Source: Entrophospora sp. SA101
Taxonomy: Eukaryota; Glomeromycota; Glomeromycetes; Entrophosporales; Entrophosporaceae
Direction of reading: 5' to 3'
Assembly (NCBI GenBank): GCA_958430865.1
Contig: CAUDNR010000207.1
Location: 11,394 to 37,617, forward strand
Length of the DNA stretch: 26,224 nt
Below are positions 1 through 7,782 of the stretch, piece after piece. Under the pieces are notes generated by a model. It was not told the origin of the DNA and did no database searches. It worked only from the letters and a program-made list of their open reading frames with translations. Both the position numbers and the translations under genes were made by a program. Each line of letters begins with the position of its first letter. The first letter of the stretch is position 1.

Positions 1-717
1 AATTCATCTAATGTTTCATTGCCACTAGTCCATCCTTCAGTTAATAGCTTTGGATCACATGATTGACACCATGAATAATCAGTATTATATCTAATGCAGA
101 TTGGACATTCCCCATAATATTCTCTTCTTTTCTCGAGAAATTGATCTTCATAATCTTGAAGACTTCTATTTTTCACGTATACCATTACAAAGATATATTC
201 TTTTGTAGCTGGATCTTGTGTAAATCCATAAATTTCATTTATAAATGATTTACCATAAAATCTAACATAATGTCTGAACTAAAAAAAATATATTGAATTT
301 CAGAATAATATTTAAAAAATCTGAAAATAATAGAAAAATAAAATAATTTACCTTATTAAGAAATTCATCAGAAATATTTTGTAAATTTTGTAGTTTTTTT
401 AATGCCACAGGAAAAGTTCTTTTAAAATAATAATCCTTTTTTAACCAAATAGCTTTGGATATAGTTGCAATACCATCTATCTTTTCAATATTTGTTAAAT
501 CAGTATAAGGAACCCATTGAAGTTGTGTACTTTTAATCAATTCATCTAATTGTTCATCGCCACTAGTCCATTCTTTAGTTAATAGACGTGAATCACATGA
601 TTGACACCATGAATATTTAGTATTATATCTATTGCATGTTGGACATGTTCCATAAAATTTATATCTTTTATATTCATCTTCTTCGTGACGTTTATTTTCA
701 TCCAAAGCGTTTTTCAT
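1..717 (-). CDS. Zinc-ribbon / kinase N-lobe repeat protein, partial
   Basis: Exon 1 is 717-352 (ATG at 717), the intron 351-279 (73 bp, GTAAAT...TTTAG, phase 0), and exon 2 runs 278-1 and leaves the window. Residues 25-41 form a C-x2-C...C-x2-C zinc ribbon (CPTC, CQSC). A protein-kinase N-lobe follows: a degenerate glycine loop (IEKIDGIATISKAIW, where family members have a GxGxxG pattern), then VALKK at 104-108, which keeps the ATP-binding Lys of VAIK. Exon 2 continues with the N-lobe strands and a hinge-like stretch (EYIFVMVYVKNRSLQDY), then enters a second zinc ribbon (CPIC, CQSC) and a second WTSGNETLDEL linker. No HRD or DFG motif lies between the ribbons, so the visible unit is an N-lobe without a C-lobe. 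Family: kinase-like proteins expanded in Glomeromycotina (known). Inference: a pseudokinase or an array of repeated modules. What follows beyond position 1 is unseen. Confidence 0.85.
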
Positions 718-857
718 CTTTAAAAATTATTTGTGGATTTTTATTATATTTGTCAAAAAAAAAAATTTTTTCTCAGCCACAAATAAAATAAAAATGGATT
801 AATATATTTAGTGTTTTGTATTAGTATCATAAAAGGATCAACATGATATTCGAATAT
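718..857. other. 5' flank of the kinase-like gene, no gene seen
   Basis: A+T-rich spacer between the kinase-like gene start and the left target duplication of the transposon. It contains A and T homopolymers and no supported ORF. Confidence 0.5.
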
Positions 858-865
858 ATTTATAA
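858..865. repeat. Left target-site duplication (8 bp)
   Basis: ATTTATAA lies directly outside the left terminal inverted repeat. The same eight bases occur directly outside the right one at 2019-2026. An 8-bp duplication is the hallmark length of hAT-type insertions, and P and some Merlin elements overlap it. Confidence 0.85.
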
Positions 866-1038
866 AGGACCAGGAAAACTCTATTACTATTGTATGTGAC
901 CGACAAATTAAATAACAAATCGTATTATTGCGAATCTTAGTTTTTATAATTATGCGAATCGATTTTCCAAACACACATTTTAAAATTATTATTATTAATA
1001 ATGCGAATCAAAATAGCCGAGGACATATGAAATTATCT

Positions 1039-1523
1039 TTATTGATTAAAAATATTTAAAAGAAAGTTTTGTGTACTTGATTGACTAAAATGATTATAAA
1101 TTGAAAATTTTTTATCATCTACTGCAATCAAACAAGGATAAATATTAGAATAAGAACGTATTCCCAAAAAATAAACTACTTCTCGTGGTGTAATATGAAT
1201 TGTAATGTCTCCTCCTCCTGCCAAATTTTCACATGAAAAATACTATCGTGATACAGGGAGATAGGCCTTAATAGAAATATATGATAAATGATCTAAAAAT
1301 CCTGCAGGCTTTTCTACCCATGAATGTCCTTGCCCACATTTTTCATAAAACATAATGATTTTGCCCAAACACTTGATGATTGACTCCAAGTGAAATAATT
1401 TGACCACATTTACAAATAACTTTTTTAGCATTGACAAATTCTTGAAAGTTAGGGTATGTAGTAAAACGTTTTTGGCGTGAATCACAAGGATTTTTTTTTA
1501 TTATTTTTATTATGATTTTTCAT
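1039..1523 (-). pseudogene. Decayed zinc-ribbon ORF inside the transposon
   Basis: An ATG at 1523-1521 opens MKNHNKNNKKK, but the sequence shifts frame in a 9-A run at 1491-1499. The next frame reads CDSRQKRFTTYPNFQEF, then NAKKVICKCGQIISLG, and stops at about 1343. A third frame carries EKCGQGHSWVEKPAGFLDH, and another leads through GGDITIHITPREVVYFLG to a stop at 1039. The Cys-x-Cys-Gly and Cys-Gly-x-Gly-His patterns suggest a small metal-binding protein. I see at least three frame changes, so it is not translatable as one product unless the homopolymer is a sequencing error. Function is unknown; the location suggests cargo or remnant coding sequence of the element. Confidence 0.5.
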
Positions 1524-1593
1524 TTTAAATTTTTTAATTTTATTATTGGTGTTTTTTTAAATTTTTCATCGGTATTATTTTATTTTTTTTAAC

Positions 1594-1745
1594 ATATATA
1601 AAAGAAAGAAAAGCTTTCCGTGTCACGACCACCCTCCAAAATCAGTAAGACGAGCGACCTTCGTACAGGTTTCTCGCCTTTTGCGCTTGGTTTTTTCGGC
1701 TTTTGGCGATCAACGTTTTCACCATATTTGGCGAAAAAATTGTTT
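1594..1745. other. TATA-like motif and G+C-richer patch within the element
   Basis: TATATAAAAG at 1595-1604 is followed by about 130 bp that are visibly richer in G and C than everything around, with repeated TTTTSGCG-like words (for example CGCCTTTTGCGC and GGCTTTTGGCGA). The forward open frame here has no ATG start (it would begin with GTG), so I do not call a protein. It may be an internal promoter or an older inserted sequence. Confidence 0.35.
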
Positions 1746-1805
1746 CTTAATAGATTCAATTGCAAGCGTTACATGCAATTAATAATAATAACATTTTTTA
1801 TTAAT

Positions 1806-1998
1806 AATGCGAATCAAGTGTAACCGATGACTTTTTTTATTTTTTTATGTCTACGAATCAGTGTAACCGATAACATTTTTTTCTTCGAATAATATAAAAG
1901 CGGTGACATTTTCCATTTTCTATCTGCGAATCTATGGTGAGGCGGTCACATTTTTTTTAAAAAAATACTTTCGAATCATAGTGTTGGCGGTCACATTC
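1806..1998 (+). repeat. Subterminal tandem repeats of the transposon
   Basis: Five degenerate direct copies, each starting near CGAAT (1810, 1854, 1886, 1927, 1972), follow with AGTGTAACCGATGAC or GGCGGTCACATT and a T-run. Spacing is 32-45 bp. Single GCGAATC words also occur in the left part at about 936, 953 and 1002, in the same orientation. Such arrays commonly serve as transposase binding sites in hAT elements (family knowledge); that role is inferred here. Confidence 0.75.
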
Positions 1999-2018
1999 AA
2001 TAGAGTTTTCCTGGTCCT

Positions 2019-2026
2019 ATTTATAA
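2019..2026. repeat. Right target-site duplication (8 bp)
   Basis: ATTTATAA is identical to 858-865 and directly abuts the right terminal inverted repeat. Confidence 0.85.
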
Positions 2027-2723
2027 TTTATTAATAATAAAAAAATAATAAAAATAATACAAACAATAAAATGAAAAACAAGGAATAAAGAATTATTAAA
2101 CGAATATTAAACGGTTTAATTGGATACTAATACATTAATATTAAGAATTCGCAATTGATGTGAAAATAAATTGCGAAATTCGTGTCACATGAAGTTTTTT
2201 TAAAATATCTCGTTATTTTTATAATAAACTCGAACTTCGTTGTTAGAGTAAAATGAAAGTACCCCACTAAAGCTTTCTAATTAATACTCTTTCATATAGA
2301 AAGGTCTTCTCTAGATGAATTCACGGCTATTCAAAAACGGTATTACTTTTTCACTTCAAAGCTCAGAATATTGCTTTAAAAGACTTGATAGTAAATGAGA
2401 AGGTGTAGAAATGCTTTAAGCTTTCATATGGTCATTAAATTATGGGGATTATTGGTTAATAAGTTTTAGAGAGGTTCACGAAAAACTATTTTATAGAAAT
2501 TTAATAGTCATGAAGAATTTATGTAGATGGGATTCAGCAAAAACTAAAAGGTATTTTATTAGTGATTGTTTTATATTGATTAAAGTTTCATTAATAATTA
2601 TTATGAATATCATCAATCAGTAGTTGTTATAGCAACATTAAACAATAATATTAGTAGCAATAAATGGCAAATGATGATAATGAATCATCGTTTTTTGAGG
2701 ATGATAATAAAGATTAAGATCCA
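2027..2723. other. Gene-poor A+T-rich stretch
   Basis: No ORF with convincing coding character. A plus-strand segment at about 2420-2540 reads REVHEKLFYRNLIVMKNL. This faintly recalls the HRD region of fungal kinase-like repeats, but the match is too weak to call. Confidence 0.4.
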
Positions 2724-3154
2724 GTTTGTGTATGAGTTCAAAGTAAATGTTAAGGACAAGATTTATACTAACAAACGTTTTATCAATTATTCAATAGTTT
2801 GTGTAGGAGTGATCGAAGTAAGCATTAAGGACAAGATCTATGAACAAAATATAATAACGAATGTTTTATTAATTATTCAATAGTTTGTGTAGGAGTGATT
2901 GAAGTAAGTTTTAAGGACAAGATCAATGAATGAACAAAATATAATAACATGTTATTAATTATTTAATATTTTGTGTAGGAGCAATCAAAGTAAGCTTTAA
3001 GGACAAGATCTATGAACAAAATGTTCTAACGAACGTTTCATCAATTATTTAATAGTTTGTATAAGAGTGATTGAAATAAGCGTTAAGGACAAGATCAATG
3101 AAGCTTGCAAAAGCAAGTTTTACAAAAATAAACGTTTTATCAATTATTCAATAG
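2724..3154 (+). repeat. Five-copy tandem repeat, about 86-bp unit
   Basis: Copies start at 2724, 2797, 2883, 2969 and 3055, each with GTTTGTGTAGGAGTGATTGA or a close variant. Each continues through TTAAGGACAAGATC and an AACGTTTTATCAATTATTC-like end. Unit lengths are about 73, 86, 86, 86 and 100 bp. The last copy has a 14-bp insertion containing GCTTGCAAAAGCAAG, a small palindrome. The reading frame is not kept between copies, so this is a non-coding minisatellite-like array. Confidence 0.85.
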
Positions 3155-3820
3155 TTATATTTATTATTTATTTATGTATATAAATTTCTTTTATTTTAAC
3201 TTATATTTAATAACATCGCTATGACAAATAATTAAGTGAATAAAGTCAGAGATAAAACACCTTTTAATTTAATCATTATTGTTGCTTGTTTAATATTATA
3301 ATTATTATTTATGTATATACTGTAGGTAAAGAAAAACTTTAATGTCTATTTATTTATTATATTACTTTTAAAATAAATGATTTTACTATAAAAGGAATAC
3401 CTAAGTGATCAAAAATCTATAAATATTCAATAATAATGTAATATTTGGACATTTGCTTCTACTTATACCTGCAATTGGACGCGTCAAACAAAATTTTACA
3501 TATATGAATATAAAGGCAAAATTTGACTTTGAGGCCAGATTATTTTCGGTTTTATTAACAACCTGCTTTAAAAATTTTTCTTAAAGCAGATACATATGAT
3601 AAAGAAGTTATATCTCAAATTTGGCGGTGGTTGCTACACAGCAAAAGTATTAAATGGGGATTAGAAGTCACTTGATTGTAAAATTTTACTATGTAAATTC
3701 GAATTTTACTATGATGCAGATCAACTCCTGCGTGACATATCCTGTGAATGATATTACACAAACGCGCGTGTATATTTTTTTTTTTTTAGTGCGTGTAAAA
3801 AATCCATTTATCAAGTAAAA
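3155..3820. other. Intergenic, no gene seen
   Basis: A+T-rich. A short, less biased stretch at 3470-3760 (TGCAATTGGACGCGTCAAAC and following) may be old repeat sequence. Nothing was translated with confidence. Confidence 0.4.
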
Positions 3821-4894
3821 ATGGTATTAAAAACTAAGAAGCTTCACAATAACACAAAAGAGACTACTAATGATCACGATTTAGAAAATCTGAATGATGA
3901 TCTGGATAGAAAACAAAGAAAAGTATTTCATATGGCATTGAAGTATTTTGAAAGCAACAGAGATTTCTCTCTACTCTCATTTGTCAAATACATAATGAAA
4001 AAAATAAGACTACTTATAGTGAAAAGCTTACAAGGAAAGTATACTCAAGGTGTCTCGGATACTAACTTAAAAAAAACAAATTGAATGTCAACAGTTATTT
4101 AAAACTACAACATGATGCACAAGTAAGTTTTACCTTTTTTTTTTTTTAACATTAATTTAAGGTGAGAAATGATTAGATATAAATACCAAGCACGTTCGGT
4201 CCGTTTTACAAACCCATAAGTGCTAACCAACTGTAAACCGAGATGTCTAGCATGTCAATTTGTTATGGTAAACCATTTGTACACAGATGCTAACTGTGTC
4301 TAACATGTTCAGTATCTCAACCTGGTTACAGAAAGTGCTACTGCAACTGAAATATTAATATCTAACATGTTTAGTATTTTGACTTTGTTACGGGAGATGA
4401 CTGCTGTAGCAGAGATGCCTGACATGTTTGAATGCATATGGTCCATAACATGATAATTAACATGTTCAGTATCTCAACTTGGTTATCTTAACTTGGTTAC
4501 AGGAGGTGAACCACTTATGTCAAGTGCAGCTAAATTGTAACAAATCTGATATCAAATAATAAATTAAATTTTTTAATATTATATCATGATTAGAGAGAGT
4601 ATCTAATATTTATTTATTCATATTTTTATGTAGTTACAGGGATTGATTGTTTCCCAAAGAATCATACAAGAATCAATAAAATTGACATTGACCTCATGAA
4701 ATTAAAGGTATACCAAATTTTACTAGAAATAAGATGATTTATGAACAGTCTTTGGACTGATTATTTAAATTACTTGTTGTCCACTATTTTACTTATGAAA
4801 ATAATATATATGGTTTTCTTTAAAAGGATGAAGAAACATTTAGAAACCCCTGGCATATAAAAGATGATAATGAGCCACTACAAATAAAAATTAA
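3821..4894 (+). pseudogene. Frameshifted three-exon remnant, unrecognised
   Basis: ATG at 3821 opens a charged, Lys/Asp-rich leader and then RKQRKVFHMALKYFESNRDF. Near 3985 the plausible coding frame moves to QIHNEKNKTTYSEKLTRKVY and RCLGY, meets a stop, then moves again to KLNVNSYLKLQHDAQ, ending at a good donor (CAA|GTAAGT, 4123). Two further exon-like blocks follow: IDCFPKNHTRINKIDIDLMK to KLK, ending at GTATAC (about 4709), and DEETFRNPWHIKDDNEPLQ (about 4830-4894). Between exons 1 and 2 sits the ACATGTT repeat zone. The blocks read like conserved protein with helix-rich, charged character, but I do not know the family. At least two frame changes make it a probable pseudogene; a misassembled homopolymer is an alternative. 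Confidence 0.45.
4230..4520 (+). repeat. Degenerate tandem repeat with CTAACATGTTCAGTATCTCA core
   Basis: About five imperfect copies of a roughly 60-bp unit. The core (C)TAACATGTTCAGTATCTCA, then ACTTGGTTACAGGAGGTGA, recurs at about 4298, 4360, 4408, 4458 and, in poorer form, 4240. One copy is internally duplicated (CAACTTGGTTATCTTAACTTGGTTAC, about 4475-4500; here split by a 6-bp spacer). No frame is maintained. Confidence 0.6.
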
Positions 4895-4904
4895 AGTAAT
4901 TATT

Positions 4905-5190
4905 ATTTCTTGCAAAGTGATTTTTTTTCCCATGTGCTTTACAAATTGTGCAAAACATTCTCTTCGTTGTTGCATCATATTTTAACCATTTATATATGTT
5001 TAGCCATTCATGATGAAAACTTCTTCCTGATTTTTAAAATGCACTTTTTATTTGACATTTTAATATGGGGTTTTTTATTGATTTTTTTGAAGTATCATCA
5101 CTATCTGAGCCTTGAATTGTCAAATCATCTGAACCTTCTATATCTGATTCATCAATCTATAAATGCTTCATCCCAAATTTAGTAGTCAAA
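4905..5190 (-). pseudogene. TTF-type zinc-finger (hAT-like) fragment
   Basis: Read from about 5190 downward in one frame: IDESDIEGSDDLTIQGSDSD, then SKKSIKNPILKCQIK, a TAA, then RSFHHEWLNIYKWLKYDATT and KRMFCTICKAHGKKNHF. The W-x-x-x-Y-x-W-L-x-Y...F-C-x-x-C pattern is that of the TTF-type zinc finger found at the N-terminus of one hAT transposase group (family knowledge). There are in-frame stops at about 5165 and 5028, and the sequence breaks off where the forward remnant's third exon begins (about 4895). It is a dead fragment: no catalytic domain is present. Confidence 0.6.
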
Positions 5191-5199
5191 TTATCTAAT

Positions 5200-5829
5200 T
5201 CTTATTCTATACTATTTATTTATAATTTAATTTATTTTTTTGAATAAGGAACATAAATTCATATTTAAAATGTATATATTTTTAAATTTAATAATTTAAT
5301 AACAGTGAAATAAGATTTAAATTAAGTCAATACTTTTCTTCTGAAAATTCAAAAGATACAAATTATGGTTCTTTTCTAAAATATTGAAGTAATGACACTT
5401 ATATGTATGCATTATTTTAATATAAATTTTTTTGGAAAAAAAAAGGAAAAATATCTGGTAACTCTTTTTAAAGGAAAATCCGGATTTTTAAAGTACTATT
5501 TCCAGCCCTGCTTGTGACTTTAATAGACCTGCCTTACAAAGAAAGGATCTGACAAATGATCAGGTAACATAAATACTAATGTTTTTTCTTCTATATAGCA
5601 GGTTCTCAGGTAACAAATGAAACTATAAATAAGGTGGATTTATGAGGTGAATTTCACCCTTATATTTTTTAATAGAAAAAAAGTCTACAATTACAATGGA
5701 AAGAGAATTTTCAGTTAAATTCGGTAAATAAATTCTTCCATTGACTTATTAATGTATGGAATGCATGGATATAATCTGATAAAACAATGATACTTTTTTA
5801 CATAGTGGGCTTGATAACATTTATCTCAC
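5200..5829. other. Repeat debris, no gene seen
   Basis: A+T-rich with short less-biased islands (about 5500-5650). No supported reading frame. Confidence 0.35.
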
Positions 5830-6175
5830 TGTTCATAATGGGGGTGGTGAAAGATTTGACAAAGGAACACTAAGCCAAGGAGAACCTACTATGCTGTAAG
5901 TTGCATGATTTCTCTAATTGTTTTACAAGGAAGCAGTTTTTGTTTTTCTTGCTTTGCAGTCACAAAGTGGCTATATATCTCATTTCCACCACTCTATATA
6001 ATCATAGGTCAATTCTAAAAAATAAAAAGGATTCATATTTAAAGATCAATGGCATTAAAATCAAGCTTAATAATGTTATTGAAACCCTGGGACAACCAGA
6101 AGAACATACAAAGGAGGGTTACAATTAAAATTGGAATACAAAGATGCTGGTAGCACCAGTATTAGAAGATAATAA
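5830..6175 (+). pseudogene. Possible two-block coding remnant, unrecognised
   Basis: One block near 5818-5896 reads YLTVHNGGGERFDKGTLSQG and EPTML. It is followed by sequence resembling a short intron, ending in TTTGCAG at 5960. The next block is protein-like in one frame (SGYISHFHHS) and in another (LKINGIKIKLNNVIETLGQP), neither continuous with the first. I cannot name it; the first block has the amino-acid balance of real protein. Low confidence. Confidence 0.25.
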
Positions 6176-6567
6176 TGTATATATATTTTTATGTATATGT
6201 TTATATATATATTTAATAAATTTTATGTGCCTCTTTGAGTGCTAGTTTTATAATTCATCAATTACAAGATGTGGATATATTCAAAAGTTTGAGTTAATAA
6301 AAATTACATGAGTGTATGAAAAAAATTCACACTGATCACTTTGTCAAGAAAAATTTCTTCAACAAAGCTATATCACAAAAAAACCACATGACTGAAATTT
6401 GCCAAGAAAATTCTTGATCATATGCAAACATTGATGACCATATAATGTAATGAAACATATATAAAAATGAACCTTTTCAGGTAAAACTTTATTAGGTTCT
6501 TAAGAGAAAATTATTTTTTATTACTAATCTCAGCTAACCATACTATACTATTATAATAGATTTTCAT
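6176..6567. other. A+T-rich spacer
   Basis: TA-rich microsatellite-like run near 6175-6215 and no ORF worth calling. This is the region downstream of the nuclease-like gene. Confidence 0.4.
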
Positions 6568-7621
6568 CTAGCTTAAGATGTATTGACGAATCCTGGATAA
6601 TGCTTCTAACACATCTCTTCTTCCATTTGGTTCTGCAAGATCAAAACCAACAATTGGATCACTACTATTCCCTGGCCATCTTAAAACTGTGATTGATTGC
6701 TGTTGTGGGCAATCTATAGCAAGTTCATTCCAATATCTTTTATTGATTGTAGCACAGTAAAATGTAACATAAGTGGAAACCACATGAACTACAAATATAG
6801 TCATATCACAAGCCCCATGAGCTTTACATATATTTTCATCCCCACAAGCAAGAATTTCAGCAATTATTTGGGGTTCCCCATAGTCATATGTTGGCTTAAT
6901 GTTATTTAGATGTTTATTCTATTAAAAAGATTGTTTGAATTAGCAAAAATACAGATTTGTCAAATAATCAAGAACATACAGACCTCAACAACCAATAAAG
7001 AATAGTTTTGATAATTAATTACAAATTCAGCTTTTGCTGACAAAATTGCATTGCCAACGGAAAATTTAAATGTTGGATGTAATCTAAGTTTGAATGTAAT
7101 GCAATCTTTAAAAAACTATTAAAGTATATCATAAACAAAAAACATTTCCACCAATACTAACTTAACCACCAAGGGCCATTTATCAAAGTCAATAACACGA
7201 AATATTAAATTGGCTACCAATGTATCAGTAGAAGCTTCGCTTGTTCCTATATCAAGTCCTGCATTCTTGACAACTTTGTGCAATTTGTAAATGAATGTTT
7301 TAACATAATCATTTTGACATAATTGGTCAATATTTAGGTTTTGCCTTTCAAGCATAATACGGTTGACACCTGGGAGAATGTATTCTTGTGGAATGTTGAC
7401 TATATGAATTTAAGTTGTAAGTATTGAGTTTGCTAAGAGGAATGTTGATACAACATACCATTTCTACTAGGAATAACCTTGTTTGCTTGCGTAGCTGAGC
7501 AGAAACTCACTCTCAATGAATGAGCATCTCAAGGATTGAACAATGATGCAGATTTGCTGAGAAAGTCTGGATCTTGTAGATGTTCTGAATTTTCACTACC
7601 ACTGGACCTGGTTTGTGTCAT
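6568..7621 (-). pseudogene. PD-(D/E)XK nuclease-like gene interrupted by one TGA
   Basis: Four exons fit by phase: 7621-7459 (ATG at 7621), 7399 to about 7158 or 7170, 7115-6984 and 6918-6568 (TAA). The introns are GT-AG and short (59, 42 or 54, and 65 bp). The product would be about 296 aa. Exon 1 reads SEHLQDPDFLSKSASLFNP, then an in-frame TGA (7531-7529), then DAHSLRVSFCSATQANKVIP. Exons 3-4 carry SAKAEFVINYQNYSLLVVE joined to NKHLNNIKPTYDYGEPQIIA. The E-N-K triplet after a hydrophobic strand (LLVVENKH), an acidic residue upstream (AEF) and a downstream Gln helix (EPQIIAEIL) match the E-x-K core and Q motif of restriction-endonuclease-fold domains seen widely in fungi. The canonical Asp is replaced by Glu. 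The C-terminus ends in EPNGRRDVLEALSRIRQYIL. All splice sites and frames except the TGA are intact, implying recent loss, readthrough, or translation from a later start. Confidence 0.6.
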
Positions 7622-7782
7622 GTTTTGTACTAAAAAAAAAGAGAAATTATCTTTCTGTGTATCAAGGATCTAAAAATAATTTTGTTGCATAGCCCCATCA
7701 AATGTGTACAACATACAGATTATCTGATTGATTATGCAGAGGGATTATCAAATTTGAATTTCTTCCTTTACTCAACCATTAA

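Larger units (their letters stand above)
866..2018. mobile_element. Non-autonomous DNA transposon with TIRs, hAT-like
   Basis: The element is 1153 bp. Its 20-bp terminal inverted repeats are perfect: AGGACCAGGAAAACTCTATT at 866-885 and its reverse complement at 1999-2018. After a 7-bp gap on the left the symmetry resumes with a TGTGACCG block (894-901), matched by CGGTCACA near 1988-1995. It is flanked by an exact 8-bp duplication (ATTTATAA). Inside are direct subterminal repeats carrying CGAATC, a decayed zinc-ribbon ORF on the minus strand (1039-1523), and a G+C-richer patch with a TATA-like motif. No transposase is visible, so mobility would depend on an enzyme supplied in trans. The hAT assignment rests on duplication length alone and is tentative; the existence of an inserted unit is firmly supported. 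Confidence 0.85.

Noticed and set aside
1620..1823. Forward ORF with FSPFALGFFGFWRSTFSPYL
   Set aside because: It begins with GTG, not ATG, and lies over the G+C-rich patch of the transposon; no upstream exon is seen and the second half is A+T-biased.
2420..2540. Kinase catalytic-loop fragment (REVHEKLFYRNLIVMKNL)
   Set aside because: Only a vague resemblance to HRD-region sequence; no flanking kinase motifs and no start or splice support.
6697..6909. Forward 70-aa ORF
   Set aside because: Antisense to exon 4 of the PD-(D/E)XK-like gene, which has conserved motifs and matching splice phases.
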